Below are positions 41,365 through 50,592 of a DNA stretch of 64,000 nucleotides, piece after piece (the stretch's first letter is position 1; each line of letters opens with the position of its first letter). Both the position numbers and the translations under genes were made by a program. The DNA comes from Desulfopila inferna. Lineage in GTDB: Bacteria; Desulfobacterota; Desulfobulbia; Desulfobulbales; Desulfocapsaceae. The stretch spans positions 248,001-312,000 of the forward strand of contig NZ_JAFFQE010000004.1 of assembly GCF_016919005.1 (NCBI RefSeq), in the 5' to 3' direction. A model generated the notes under the pieces. That model was not told the DNA's origin and ran no database searches. It worked only from the letters and a program-made list of their open reading frames with translations.

Positions 41365-42102
41365 TCAATTTTCCTGCTCTATTTGGCCCCGACTCTGCAG
41401 CAGGATTGCCAGCATCCAGCTGATCAGAGCCCAGGAGGAGCCGGCCGTCCAGCCGGCAAGCACATCACTAGGCCAGTGGACGCCGAGATAGATGCGGCTG
41501 AAGCCAACCAGCAATGTCGTGATTAGCGAAAGAACCAGAATATACAGCTTTAATCTTTTTTGGCTGGTGTAGCGCGCCAGCAGTCCTCCCAGGGTGAGGA
41601 ACACAATGGCGGAAAGCATCGAATGGCCACTGGGAAAGCTGGCGCTGAAAACATAGAGGTCATGGGGAACAAGGTCGGGCCGGGGCCTGTCGAAACCGAA
41701 CTTAAGGACTGTGCTGAGCAGCAATCCACTTAAAACCGAAACCGTCATAAAGAGGGCCATTCCTTTTTTGTTCTGCAGCATCAGAAAACCTGCCGCGGCA
41801 AGGCAAAGTGCGGTTAAGACGGTGATGCCGCCCAGTGCCGTGAAATCCCGCATCATTTCTTCGAACCATAGAGGTCCGACAGGATCGGACAGATCGGCAG
41901 GATTGCGGAGCGCCAGGATAATTTCTTTATCAATATGGTGAGTCTCACCCTCCAGCATTTCATCAGCAAGTTCGACAAATCCCCAGATTCCAGCCGCGGC
42001 AAGAAATGAAGTCAAAAGTATTGCCGATTCCAGGGGCGGTATGCGGGATGAAATAAACCTGTACCATGATTTAAGATGCTCCAGCATTTCGTTCATCTTC
42101 AT
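41365..42102 (-). CDS. PAP2-family phosphatase, paralogue 1
   Basis: This 245-residue inner-membrane protein has six helices and the three PAP2 motifs: KFGFDRPRPD (KxxxxxxRP), FPSGHSMLSA (PSGH) and SRIYLGVHWPSDVLAGW (SRxxxxxHxxxD). It would dephosphorylate lipid pyrophosphates or phosphatidate/phosphatidylglycerophosphate at the periplasmic face. The ATG at 42102 has a GGAG site; a GTG two codons upstream is possible. Helices and loops such as VELADEMLEGETHHID and TALGGITVL recur in the second copy at 46028. It is divergent from the DUF748 gene. Confidence 0.9.
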   Translation of the reverse strand: MKMNEMLEHLKSWYRFISSRIPPLESAILLTSFLAAAGIWGFVELADEMLEGETHHIDKEIILALRNPADLSDPVGPLWFEEMMRDFTALGGITVLTALCLAAAGFLMLQNKKGMALFMTVSVLSGLLLSTVLKFGFDRPRPDLVPHDLYVFSASFPSGHSMLSAIVFLTLGGLLARYTSQKRLKLYILVLSLITTLLVGFSRIYLGVHWPSDVLAGWTAGSSWALISWMLAILLQSRGQIEQEN

Positions 42103-42312
42103 TTCCACTCCTGCAAAAAATTCGTCATCTTACTTCCGCTACATTAAGTCGGCACGACGCATAAACAAGGCCAGTTGTGCAGCCGTTAATAGCTGCACTG
42201 AAAATTCCGGAAATCGATTATGGAAAGGCCGGGGTGCTCCTGTATGGCGGTATTGGCACGTTTCTTGAGTAATCCTTTTTCATCCGGTCATTTTTCCAGG
42301 CGAAGGAGATTT

Positions 42313-45300
42313 ATGGGCGATACGCACAAGCCTTCTTTTGTTCAAGCACTTCTCGGACGCACTGTCCGCTATTCTCTGTTGGTTGCAGCCGTTGCCGCTC
42401 TGCTTTTTATCATTTTACAGATGAGCTCGAAATATCTCTTGAGACAATGGCTGTTGGAGAATGGTGCCAACAGTGTTGCCATTGAGAAGATGTATCTGAA
42501 TCCATTTACCGGCAGGTTAACCCTTAACGGAGTGGACATAGAGAAGAGTGGCGAAATCGTTTACTCCGATGATATCTTTCATCTCAATATCAGCATGTCC
42601 TCTCTCTTCGACAGAGACATTCATGTTGAGCAAGCCGTTCTTCGGGATATGCTGATAGACATTCATAGAGATGACAGCGGAGTTCTGAGTATAGGTTCAT
42701 ACCGGCTCCAGTCGGGGGAAAAACAAAAAACGGAGGAGGATTTTTCGCCATGGACATTGCAGGCGGAAGAGGTGGACCTGAGCAATGTAATCATCAGCTA
42801 CAGGCAGGACGAGGTCGATCTGCAGTTGGTTATCGACAATGGCAGCGCCAGGGGATTCAGCAGCAGTACGAACGAGGAATCAAGCCGGGTCACACTCTCA
42901 GGGCACCTTAACGGTGCTCCGCTGGAAGTTGAACTCTCCGGGTTTTTGCTTGAACCCTTTTTCTCGCTTTCCGGAAAGCTGAAGCTGAGTGAATTCTCAC
43001 TGCAGGACCTCGAAGGTTTCCTGAGCCGACAGCTTTCGGCATTAGATGGTACTCTCTCAACCGCCGGTTCGTTTTCCTTTGAAAATAGAGATAACGAGCG
43101 ATTTTCCTGGCGTTTTGACGGCACTGCCGAAGCTCTTGAAACTGCCTTGGGAGGTGAAGGCCTGTCTGTTTCGGGGGATCTCGGCTGGAACGGAAAAATC
43201 AGCCATGAAAAATTCTCCGCAGAAAAGACGGCAATCGGGATAAAGGGAGTAGCTGCCGCTCGTTCCCTGCGCTACCGGGATAAAAAAACGGCTCTTGCTG
43301 CCGGCTTGCAGGCATTTTCGGCAGAGGGAGCTGTACAACTGGAAATGACAGAAAAGGTATCCATCTCCTCAGACATCTCTCTTTCGTTCTCTGAAGTGGA
43401 TGCTGCCGGTGAAAAAGGAAGATTGAGCAGCAGCGCGGCATCCTGGCAGGGCATCGCAGATTATAGCGGCAGCGGCGATGGCAAGGAACAAAAGTTCTCC
43501 ACCGACGGAAATATTGTTGTTGATGAACTCTTTCTTGCTGTGCCCGGCACTGTTGAAGTAATCCTGCCGCATTTTACCAGCGTCGGCAAATCCGAGATCG
43601 TTATGGCTGATGGTTTTACCGTCGCCTATGATGGAGAAACTACAGCAGAGGAGACTGATTTGACAGCCGGAGAGTATTCCCTGAGCAGCGCAGATATGAC
43701 GTATAGGGGGGTGGCCGGCTATGAAGTTTCAGAGGAAGGAGCGGCTGTTGTGTATATCGATGGTTCACTTGCTGCTGAAAAAACAGGAACCGGGTTCAAA
43801 GCTCAGCAGCTACGATGGAATCAGGGGAACATAACTGTTGACGGCGATTTTACGGTGGAATTGAAATCCGAGCAGTTTTTTGCCGGCACTGCCGCCCTGA
43901 CTATGGAAGATGGCAGACTGCTGGAAGATGAAGAAATCGCCGTTACTCTGGATTCATTGATCATTGAGCAGATCAAGAGCGATGATTCGGGGAATCTCCG
44001 CATCCCTGCTGTTGACAGCGGTCCCCTTGCCATAAATTCCTCCGAGCGTATTCCCTTCTCCCTTAATCTCGAGACTGTGCGTCTTGAGGAGATTACTGTC
44101 ACCAGGATGGAGAATTTCAAGATCGGTTCTATCCTTTTACAGGAATTAAATCTCCCCGCCGCGGGATCTCAGCAGTTGGGCCTTGCCGCCTCTGCAGTGG
44201 TTGTGTCGGAAGTTGCCGGTTCAAACCAGAAGGATCTGGCAATTGATGCTGTCCGGGCGGTAGATGTATCCCTGCCATCTGTGGGTGGAGAACGGCTCGA
44301 TCTTTCCGCCTCTGTGCTGGAAATATCTCAAGTTGCCAGCGAGAATCTCGAGGGGATTGAGGTCGGCGCTGTCCGGGTGGAGGATATATCCCTGCCATCT
44401 GTGGGAGAAGTGCGGCTTGATCTTTCGGCATCTGTCCTGGAGATATCAGATATTGTCACTAATCTGGAAAATCTTGCCGTTGCCGGCATCACCATGCAGG
44501 AGATAGCCCTTCCGGCTTCAGGGGACCGCGAGCTTGCACTTGCCCTGGATTCACTCAGTATCGGCCCCATAAACAGCGGAAACCTTCAGGAGTATACCGT
44601 TGAGGTGGTGCAGTTCGAGCAGCCGCTGCTGAGCAAGAGCCTGAACGGGGAAAGGCTCATTGCCATGGAGGATATAACCGCAAGGCAGATTTCGGGCCAG
44701 GGAGGCAGGGAGGTGAGAGTTGCGCAAATCATCGGAGGGCAGGCTGGTTTTCTAACAGATCCATTACTGGAAAATGACGCGCCTCTGGCCTCACTGGCCG
44801 GTATTGAAGTATCGGAGTTGAGCTGGTCTCAGGAGCAGGGAACACATATCCAATCGGTTGTCGGGGAGAGCCTGCAGGGCGAATATACCAGGAAAGAGGA
44901 AGCTGGGGAAGAAGCCCCTGGCGAGCAGGAGAAAACTGAGGAAGATCAGGGCCCCACAGAGATCCCCCTGCGGATTGACAGCGTTACGCTCAACGGATCC
45001 AATGAGCTGAAGTATTCGGATTCTACCAAAGCTGATCCCTTTACTGCGGTGCTCACCATTGATTCTCTGGAAATCGCCGATATAAATCTGGCTGATCCCG
45101 GGCAGTCCCTGACCTATGAAGTAGTTGGCTCCGTCGATAAATATTCTCCACTGACTGCCTCCGGAAGTGCAGCCCCATGGGCTGAACCGCGGTTATGGGA
45201 GCAGCAGCTGCATCTGCGGGGTTACCCGGTGGAGAATCTTTCATCGTTTTCCATTGAGCTTATCGGCGCCAGACTGACCGGCGGAAAGCTCGAACTTGAA

Positions 45301-46002
45301 TCGCAACTGGAGATACAAGGCGATTTCATCAACATGGACAACAGGCTGATTATTGACGAGATTTCCACAAAAACGGTAGAAGCTGATCGGCTGCGGCAAT
45401 TCAACAGAAGATTACCGATTCCACTGGATACAGCCTTGAGCTTTATGCAGGAAGATGGAATCGTTACGCTCACAATTCCAATTGAAGGCAGCCTCTCCGA
45501 ACTCGATATCAATTACAACGACATAATCGTGACGGCATTAAGCAACTCCATCGCTACGGCAGTACAGCCGCTGCTTGCTTATTCCGTACTGGGGCCAGGA
45601 GGAGTTCTGGCGTATCTTGGCCTCCAGATAGGGCAGAAACTGATCAATACCGAACTCCCCGAGCTGATCTATGAGCAGAATAATGCCGAACTTACCGATG
45701 AGCATAAGAGAGCGTTGAATGAGGTGGGAGAGAGGCTTGCGGAAAGAGTCAGAGAACAGGAAGATGCTTCCTACTATATATATCCGAGGGTGGCGCCAGG
45801 AGAAGTTTCCGAATCCGGCGAGGCCTCTCTCCTCGACGAGAAGCAGCGGCAGGAGCTCTATGAGCTGGGAGAGAGAAGGGCACGGAGGGTAAAATCCTAT
45901 CTGCTTCAGAATTTCGATATCGAAGAAAAGAATTTGCTCATATTTCAGCCTGGTATACTTTACGACGGAGAGTCTCAGGGAATGATCAGCTTTATGAAAT
46001 GA
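42313..46002 (+). CDS. Giant DUF748/AsmA-like envelope protein
   Basis: This 1229-residue protein has one N-terminal membrane helix (about residues 18-38) and a very long beta-rich periplasmic body with DUF748 features: the N-terminal AsmA-like block EKMYLNPFTGRLTLNGVDIEKSG and, near the C terminus, FNRRLPIPLDTALSFMQEDGIVTLTIPIEGSLSELDINYNDIIVTAL with KQRQELYELGERRARRVKSYLL in an OmpA-like tail. AsmA/DUF748 proteins are bridge-like and implicated in lipid transfer between membranes. An internal 120-bp (40-residue) tandem repeat lies at 44128-44500. The ATG at 42313 has an AAGGAG site. It is flanked by two PAP2 paralogues, fitting a role in lipid traffic, which is inference. Confidence 0.88.
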   Translation: MGDTHKPSFVQALLGRTVRYSLLVAAVAALLFIILQMSSKYLLRQWLLENGANSVAIEKMYLNPFTGRLTLNGVDIEKSGEIVYSDDIFHLNISMSSLFDRDIHVEQAVLRDMLIDIHRDDSGVLSIGSYRLQSGEKQKTEEDFSPWTLQAEEVDLSNVIISYRQDEVDLQLVIDNGSARGFSSSTNEESSRVTLSGHLNGAPLEVELSGFLLEPFFSLSGKLKLSEFSLQDLEGFLSRQLSALDGTLSTAGSFSFENRDNERFSWRFDGTAEALETALGGEGLSVSGDLGWNGKISHEKFSAEKTAIGIKGVAAARSLRYRDKKTALAAGLQAFSAEGAVQLEMTEKVSISSDISLSFSEVDAAGEKGRLSSSAASWQGIADYSGSGDGKEQKFSTDGNIVVDELFLAVPGTVEVILPHFTSVGKSEIVMADGFTVAYDGETTAEETDLTAGEYSLSSADMTYRGVAGYEVSEEGAAVVYIDGSLAAEKTGTGFKAQQLRWNQGNITVDGDFTVELKSEQFFAGTAALTMEDGRLLEDEEIAVTLDSLIIEQIKSDDSGNLRIPAVDSGPLAINSSERIPFSLNLETVRLEEITVTRMENFKIGSILLQELNLPAAGSQQLGLAASAVVVSEVAGSNQKDLAIDAVRAVDVSLPSVGGERLDLSASVLEISQVASENLEGIEVGAVRVEDISLPSVGEVRLDLSASVLEISDIVTNLENLAVAGITMQEIALPASGDRELALALDSLSIGPINSGNLQEYTVEVVQFEQPLLSKSLNGERLIAMEDITARQISGQGGREVRVAQIIGGQAGFLTDPLLENDAPLASLAGIEVSELSWSQEQGTHIQSVVGESLQGEYTRKEEAGEEAPGEQEKTEEDQGPTEIPLRIDSVTLNGSNELKYSDSTKADPFTAVLTIDSLEIADINLADPGQSLTYEVVGSVDKYSPLTASGSAAPWAEPRLWEQQLHLRGYPVENLSSFSIELIGARLTGGKLELESQLEIQGDFINMDNRLIIDEISTKTVEADRLRQFNRRLPIPLDTALSFMQEDGIVTLTIPIEGSLSELDINYNDIIVTALSNSIATAVQPLLAYSVLGPGGVLAYLGLQIGQKLINTELPELIYEQNNAELTDEHKRALNEVGERLAERVREQEDASYYIYPRVAPGEVSESGEASLLDEKQRQELYELGERRARRVKSYLLQNFDIEEKNLLIFQPGILYDGESQGMISFMK
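44248..44487 (+). repeat. Tandem 120-bp in-frame repeats inside the DUF748 gene
   Basis: Near-identical segments begin at 44248 (GCTGTCCGGGCGG) and 44368 (GCTGTCCGGGTGG) with a 120-bp period, encoding V-D/E-x-SLPSVG-x-RLDLSASVLEIS twice. A diverged unit precedes (LNLPAAGSQQLGLAASAVVVS) and another follows (IALPASGDRELALALDSLSIG), giving about four 40-residue repeats. The two middle ones are recent enough to be similar at the DNA level. Confidence 0.8.
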
Positions 46003-46027
46003 CAAGAGCAGCTCGATAGATAGTGCT

Positions 46028-46759
46028 TTACTGTTCCTTTGTGAAAATCTTGTCGATGAGCAGCCAGAAACTGGCCCAGGCCAGACCGACGCTCCATCCT
46101 CCTAAAACGTCTGTGGGGTAATGGACGCCAAGATATATCCTGCTGATGCCGATAAGAAAAACCAGCAAGACGGCAACGGCCAAGGTGAAAATCTTGACGT
46201 TTCTCTGCCGCTGTACCTTGGCCAGCAATCCAGCCAACGAGAGGTAAACAACTGCGGATGACATGGCGTGCCCGCTGGGAAAACTGAAGGTCTCCGTCAT
46301 AACCATGTGAAGGCTTTCGTCCGGGCGAGGCCGCGCAAACAGATATTTTAAGGCAAAAGAAAGACCAATGCCGCCAAACGATGAACAGAACATCACCATT
46401 GCCGTTTGATAGCGGCCGAGGACCAGAAGGAAAATTATGGTTATAGTTGCGGCGACACAGATGATAGTAATTCCGCCAAGTGCGGTGATCTCTTCCATAC
46501 TGGCGGGCAGCCAGTCAGGTCCTTTTATCTCTCCTGCTGCGGACGTTGCCCGGATGTAATCCAGCAGTATTGTGTCGAAGTGCAGCTGGTCGGTTTCCCT
46601 GATCTCGTCAGCAATCTCGATAAAAACCCAGGAACCCGCTACAAGACAGAGCAGGGTAAAGAGTACGGTAATCTCAAGGTTCTTTAACCAGCCAACGTAT
46701 CTTTTCAGGTATGTCTCCAGACTCCTACCGGTATTTTTCATGGCTGACAACTCTCTCAT
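46028..46759 (-). CDS. PAP2-family phosphatase, paralogue 2
   Basis: This 243-residue inner-membrane protein is a paralogue of the one at 41365. Motifs are KYLFARPRPDE, FPSGHAMSSAVV and SRIYLGVHYPTDVLGGW. The shared stretches IEIADEIRETDQLHFDT and EEITALGGITII confirm common origin. It converges on the DUF748 gene (25 bp between stops). The start is uncertain: ATG at 46759 lacks a clear ribosome site and ATG at 46741 has a weak GAGAG. Duplication of the phosphatase around the DUF748 gene suggests joint work on the same envelope lipid. Confidence 0.9.
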   Translation of the reverse strand: MRELSAMKNTGRSLETYLKRYVGWLKNLEITVLFTLLCLVAGSWVFIEIADEIRETDQLHFDTILLDYIRATSAAGEIKGPDWLPASMEEITALGGITIICVAATITIIFLLVLGRYQTAMVMFCSSFGGIGLSFALKYLFARPRPDESLHMVMTETFSFPSGHAMSSAVVYLSLAGLLAKVQRQRNVKIFTLAVAVLLVFLIGISRIYLGVHYPTDVLGGWSVGLAWASFWLLIDKIFTKEQ

Positions 46760-46792
46760 GGTACAAAAAAACTGCCACTCAGTTCAGCTGGG

Positions 46793-47146
46793 TTAGCTGG
46801 TTTTCTTCGATTCTCTCTGCCATGGGAAATGTCCTTCTATTTCCAATTCTATAGACCAGCTGAGAAAGGTCCGTATGAGCACGATAACCCCAAGCGCAAG
46901 GACCCGGTCCATGGTGGCGTCGGTGACCACGGTGGCGATTATATCTCCTGCCACCAGAATCTCCAGGCCGAGAAGAATACCTTTGCCAAGTTCCACACGA
47001 AGAAGGTGGTAGGCATTTTCTCTGCCTTTCCTGGTCCTGTGAAAATATCTGTAGAGTCCAAGAAAGGTGGCGATCATAATAGTAACAACGCCAATTATCT
47101 CAACAATTACAGCTGAATAAGATGTGTAGGCATGCAGGGTTTCCAT
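46793..47146 (-). CDS. DUF1622 family membrane protein
   Basis: This 117-residue protein has three helices (about residues 12-32, 55-75 and 80-97) and matches DUF1622: EIIGVVTIMIATFLGLYRYFHR, RVELGKGILLGLEILVAGDIIATVV and RTFLSWSIELEIEGHFPW. Function is unknown. An AAGGGA site precedes the ATG at 47146. It lies 33 bp upstream of the second PAP2 gene on the same strand, so may be transcribed with it. Confidence 0.88.
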   Translation of the reverse strand: METLHAYTSYSAVIVEIIGVVTIMIATFLGLYRYFHRTRKGRENAYHLLRVELGKGILLGLEILVAGDIIATVVTDATMDRVLALGVIVLIRTFLSWSIELEIEGHFPWQRESKKTS

Positions 47147-47306
47147 AACTATAATCCCTTGATGTTGGAGAGATGGGAACTATCGCTGCTCCTGAAAAAA
47201 ATGCAATTTTTACTTACTTGCCGATTAATTAGGGGGATGCAATGATTGTGCCTCCCATATAAGACTGCTGCTAATGGGTTAAGGTTTTCCCTCCCCAATA
47301 GAGTTT

Positions 47307-47768
47307 TTATCGAATAGGAGCTGAAAGATACCAGAAAAGCTGCAGGCTGATACAGGCATAGATGCCGGCCGTGACATCATCCATCATTATGCCAGTGCTG
47401 CCGTGAATATGGTTTTTAAACCAGGATACCGGGAAAGGTTTGAGTGTGGCAAAGACTCGGAAGAGGATGAAGCCCAGAAGCCAGGCTGCAGGGTGGGGGG
47501 GAGCGAGAGTGAGGGTAACCAGCATTCCGACAATCTCGTCTATGACGATAGGATCGGCATCGGGGATATCGAGAATTTTTTCCGCTGAACCGACGGCAAA
47601 AAAGCCGACGATAAAGAGGAAGAGCAGGACAGCGAGATAGAGCGGCAAAGAGAGGTCCTTGAGCAGCAGCCAGGGGAAAAAGGCGGCGAGGGAGCCCCAG
47701 GTGGCAGGAGATTTCGGCAGCAGTCCCACATACATGCCGGTGGCCACGGCCATAATCAGCTGGGTCAT
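47307..47768 (-). CDS. pgpA: Phosphatidylglycerophosphatase A
   Basis: This 153-residue membrane enzyme removes the terminal phosphate of phosphatidylglycerophosphate to make phosphatidylglycerol. GLLPKSPATWGSLAA near the N terminus, DPIVIDEIVGMLVTL in the middle and FRVFATLKPFPVSWFKNHIHGSTGIMMDDVTAGIYA near the end are the PgpA conserved blocks, the acidic residues being the metal/catalytic site. The ATG at 47768 overlaps the larC stop by 4 bp; the upstream open frame to 47846 is an out-of-frame overlap. It is last in the def-fmt-larC-pgpA operon. Confidence 0.93.
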   Translation of the reverse strand: MTQLIMAVATGMYVGLLPKSPATWGSLAAFFPWLLLKDLSLPLYLAVLLFLFIVGFFAVGSAEKILDIPDADPIVIDEIVGMLVTLTLAPPHPAAWLLGFILFRVFATLKPFPVSWFKNHIHGSTGIMMDDVTAGIYACISLQLFWYLSAPIR

Positions 47769-48940
47769 GAGGGCGTCGTTTCTTTTTTTACCTGGTCGTA
47801 GACCTGCTGGAGGGGGATATTGAACTTTTCGGCGATCCTGCGGCATTCCTCATACTCGGGATAAACTCGCGTTCCTCCGGGAGTTTCGACCTCCTTGGCG
47901 GCAAGTTTTCCCCAGGGAGTCTTAACTTGCACAATCCGGCGCGGCAGGGTCTGCCGGTATTCTCTGTGGTAGCGCAGGCCGATGGAGGTGGTTTCCTCAA
48001 AAACCAATCGGCGCAGGACGGCGGCGAGGTGGAGCGGACAGATGATTTTCAGCAGGAAACCGGGCCGGCCTTTCTTCATCTGGATGGGTGCCAGGCTGAC
48101 GTCGAGAGCTCCGTCCCTGAAGAGTTGATCGCAGAGATAGGGAAAGGATTCCGGGCTCCAGTCATCAAGGTGAGTTTCGATGATCTCGACCTCCTGATGT
48201 TCCTCGGGCTGCACAGAGGTGCCGAGGATGAGCCTGAAGAGATTGGGCTGATTGCCGGGCAGAATATGGCTGCCGGCGCCATACCCGGTTGAGGTGATAA
48301 TCATCGGCGGCATACTTCTGAATTCCGTGGTCAGGACCTTGAGCAGGGCGGCTCCTGTAGGCGTGACAAGCTCCTGGCTGTGCGCCACCCCGTAGCAGGG
48401 AACGCCGGTGAGGATCTCACAGACAGCCGGGGCCGGCAGAGGCAGCCTGCCATGAGCGCACTCGACAAACCCCCTGGGAGAGGGAACCGGTGAACAATAA
48501 AGTTTGCGGACGCCAAGGTGATGGAGTCCGGCAACAGTGCCGACCACATCTATGATGGTGTCGATGGCGCCTACTTCATGAAAATGCACCTTTTCAATAT
48601 CGATGTCGTGTACTTTGGCTTCCGCCCTGGCGATCTCATTGAAGACTTCGATGGAACTGGCGATTATCCTCTGATCCAGTGAGGAGTTCTGCAAAATTGT
48701 CTTGATGGAGGAAAGGTGACGGAACTGCTGCTGCGGCGTACCATGGACATCTACCTTGATCCCGCCGATGCCGTTTGTCCGGGTGTGATCTATGGTCAGG
48801 GAGTAACCTTCCAGATTAAGCTTTACCAATTCGTCGTTGAGGAGTTCTTCCGAGAGGCCGCAGTGGATCAGGGCTCCGAGAAACATGTCTCCGCTGATCC
48901 CGGAAAAGCAGTCGGCATAGGCTATGCAAGAGGATGTCAT
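47765..48940 (-). CDS. larC: LarC-type nickel-pincer cofactor protein (DUF111)
   Basis: This 391-residue protein is LarC, which inserts nickel into the pyridinium-dithio-mononucleotide cofactor of lactate racemase-type enzymes. AYADCFSGISGDMFLGALI opens the family, VHFHEVGAIDTIIDVVG holds the conserved His-Glu-Asp, and EIIETHLDDWSPESFPYLCDQLF with RRIVQVKTPWG marks the C-terminal half. In some lactobacilli LarC is made by programmed frameshift; here it is one uninterrupted frame. larB and larE are not in the window. The gene starts 4 bp after fmt ends, apparently recruited to a translation-related operon. Confidence 0.93.
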   Translation of the reverse strand: MTSSCIAYADCFSGISGDMFLGALIHCGLSEELLNDELVKLNLEGYSLTIDHTRTNGIGGIKVDVHGTPQQQFRHLSSIKTILQNSSLDQRIIASSIEVFNEIARAEAKVHDIDIEKVHFHEVGAIDTIIDVVGTVAGLHHLGVRKLYCSPVPSPRGFVECAHGRLPLPAPAVCEILTGVPCYGVAHSQELVTPTGAALLKVLTTEFRSMPPMIITSTGYGAGSHILPGNQPNLFRLILGTSVQPEEHQEVEIIETHLDDWSPESFPYLCDQLFRDGALDVSLAPIQMKKGRPGFLLKIICPLHLAAVLRRLVFEETTSIGLRYHREYRQTLPRRIVQVKTPWGKLAAKEVETPGGTRVYPEYEECRRIAEKFNIPLQQVYDQVKKETTPS

Positions 48941-48944
48941 GTGA

Positions 48945-49895
48945 TCAGCCGTCGCTAAACCGGCTTCCCGGTTTCAGTGAATGACCGCAGAGAAAGGCTT
49001 CGACGCTGAGCCTCTTTTTTCCTTCAGGCTGCAGTTCCCGGAGAAGGAGAGCATCCCTGCCGGTGGCGATGAGTACACCTTCCCTGTCTGCCAGCAGAAT
49101 TGTTCCAGGCGGTGCATCCACCTGCTTGTGGATCATCCGGGGGGAAAAAAGCCGGTATCGTTTTCCCTCCAGAAATGTGTAGGCGCTCGGCCACGGATCC
49201 AGCCCGCGGACCAGGCGGTGGAGCCTGACGGCCGGCAGGTTCCAGTCGATGCATCCCATCTCCTTTTTCAGCGGTGGTGCCATGGTGGCCTGGTCATTAT
49301 CCTGAGATACAGGGGTGATGTCACGGTTTTTCAACCTGGCCAGGGCGGTAATAAGGGTTTCCCCTCCCAGCTTTGATAATTTGGCAAAAAGCGAACCTGC
49401 CGTCTCGTCCTCGTCCATTTCGATGACAGAAGTAAGGAGGATATCGCCGGTATCCATGCCTTCATTCATCTGCATGATGGTGACACCGGCTCTGCTGTCG
49501 CCTTCGATTATGGCCCATTGGATAGGCGCGGCACCGCGATGGCGCGGCAGCAGGGAGGCATGGACATTGATGCAGCCCAGCGGGCAGAGCTCCAGAATGG
49601 AGACCGGCAGAATTCTGCCATAGGCTGCTACCACGATAAGATCGGCGTTGAAGCCGGCGAGTTCGGCGAGGAATTCAGCGGTTTTTATCTTTTGCGGCTG
49701 CAGCACGGTAATTCCCTGCGCTTCGGCAACCAGCTTGACCGGAGGAGGCGAGAGTTTCTTGCCGCGTCCTTTTCTTTTGTCGGGCTGGGTCACCACGGCA
49801 ACGACCTGATGTTCGCTTACCCGCAGCGCATTCAGAGACGATACGGCAAAATCGGGAGTGCCCATGAAGATAACGCGGAAGCCGTCCGTCCTCAT
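48945..49895 (-). CDS. fmt: Methionyl-tRNA formyltransferase
   Basis: This 316-residue cytoplasmic enzyme formylates initiator Met-tRNA using 10-formyltetrahydrofolate. VIFMGTPDFAVSSL at the start, HASLLPRHRGAAPIQWAIIEGDSRAGVTIMQMNEGMDTGDIL in the middle (SLLPRxRGxAPI and the catalytic N-H-D set) and the C-terminal tRNA-binding domain (RLFSPRMI...LLLRELQPEGKKRLS) are as in E. coli Fmt. It shares an ATGA junction with def and a 4-bp gap with larC. The def-fmt pairing is a common bacterial arrangement. Confidence 0.97.
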   Translation of the reverse strand: MRTDGFRVIFMGTPDFAVSSLNALRVSEHQVVAVVTQPDKRKGRGKKLSPPPVKLVAEAQGITVLQPQKIKTAEFLAELAGFNADLIVVAAYGRILPVSILELCPLGCINVHASLLPRHRGAAPIQWAIIEGDSRAGVTIMQMNEGMDTGDILLTSVIEMDEDETAGSLFAKLSKLGGETLITALARLKNRDITPVSQDNDQATMAPPLKKEMGCIDWNLPAVRLHRLVRGLDPWPSAYTFLEGKRYRLFSPRMIHKQVDAPPGTILLADREGVLIATGRDALLLRELQPEGKKRLSVEAFLCGHSLKPGSRFSDG

Positions 49896-50410
49896 GCCGG
49901 TTCCTTTCCGGCGACCATGGTTTTTTTCATTTTCTTCTTGTACAGGTTCCTCTTCAGTGGGGTGAGATGATCGATGAAGAGGATGCCGTTGAGGTGATCG
50001 ATTTCATGCTGCAGGACCACGGCGAAACGGTCTTCCGCCTCAAGCTCGTGTTCGTTCCCCTCCTCGTCCTGATAGACGAGTGTAATTTTTTTGAAGCGCT
50101 TCACGTTCGCGGTCAGTTCCGGGACGCTGAGGCAGCCTTCTTCATCTATCTGGCTTCCTTCGCTCAGGATGATTTGCGGATTGATGAAAGCCTTATAGCG
50201 CTGCTCCTCCCGTTCGTCGCCGATATCGGTGATCAGCAGCTGGATCGATTCTCCGATCTGCGGAGCGGCAAGCCCGATGCCGGGAGCATCGTACATGGTC
50301 TCGGCCATGTCGGCTATCAGCTCTTTCAGATCATCGTTAAAAACTTCTATTCTCTTGGCTTTTACACGGAGGACCGGCTCCGGATATTGATAAATTCTTC
50401 GTATACTCAT
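49892..50410 (-). CDS. def: Peptide deformylase
   Basis: This 172-residue iron/zinc enzyme removes the formyl group from new proteins. The three motifs are present: GIGLAAPQIG (motif 1), EEGCLSVP (motif 2, metal Cys) and QHEIDHLNGILF (motif 3, HExxH). A basic C-terminal tail (KRNLYKKKMKKTM) lies beyond the fold. It heads the minus-strand operon def-fmt-larC-pgpA. It is divergent from plsY; the 182-bp spacer must hold both promoters. Confidence 0.97.
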   Translation of the reverse strand: MSIRRIYQYPEPVLRVKAKRIEVFNDDLKELIADMAETMYDAPGIGLAAPQIGESIQLLITDIGDEREEQRYKAFINPQIILSEGSQIDEEGCLSVPELTANVKRFKKITLVYQDEEGNEHELEAEDRFAVVLQHEIDHLNGILFIDHLTPLKRNLYKKKMKKTMVAGKEPA

Positions 50411-50592
50411 ATCGGTACTATTTTGTAGTGAATTTCTTGTAAATGTGGTGGCACGTTACTCTACCATAGAGTATACAATTGTGCTATCCTCATAAAAGTG
50501 CAAGTGAAACCTGCCGGAGCACATCGTTTTATAGAAATTCGCGCAGGAATATCTTGATTGGCCGCAGGTGATAATATCAGGGGAAAACGTTT

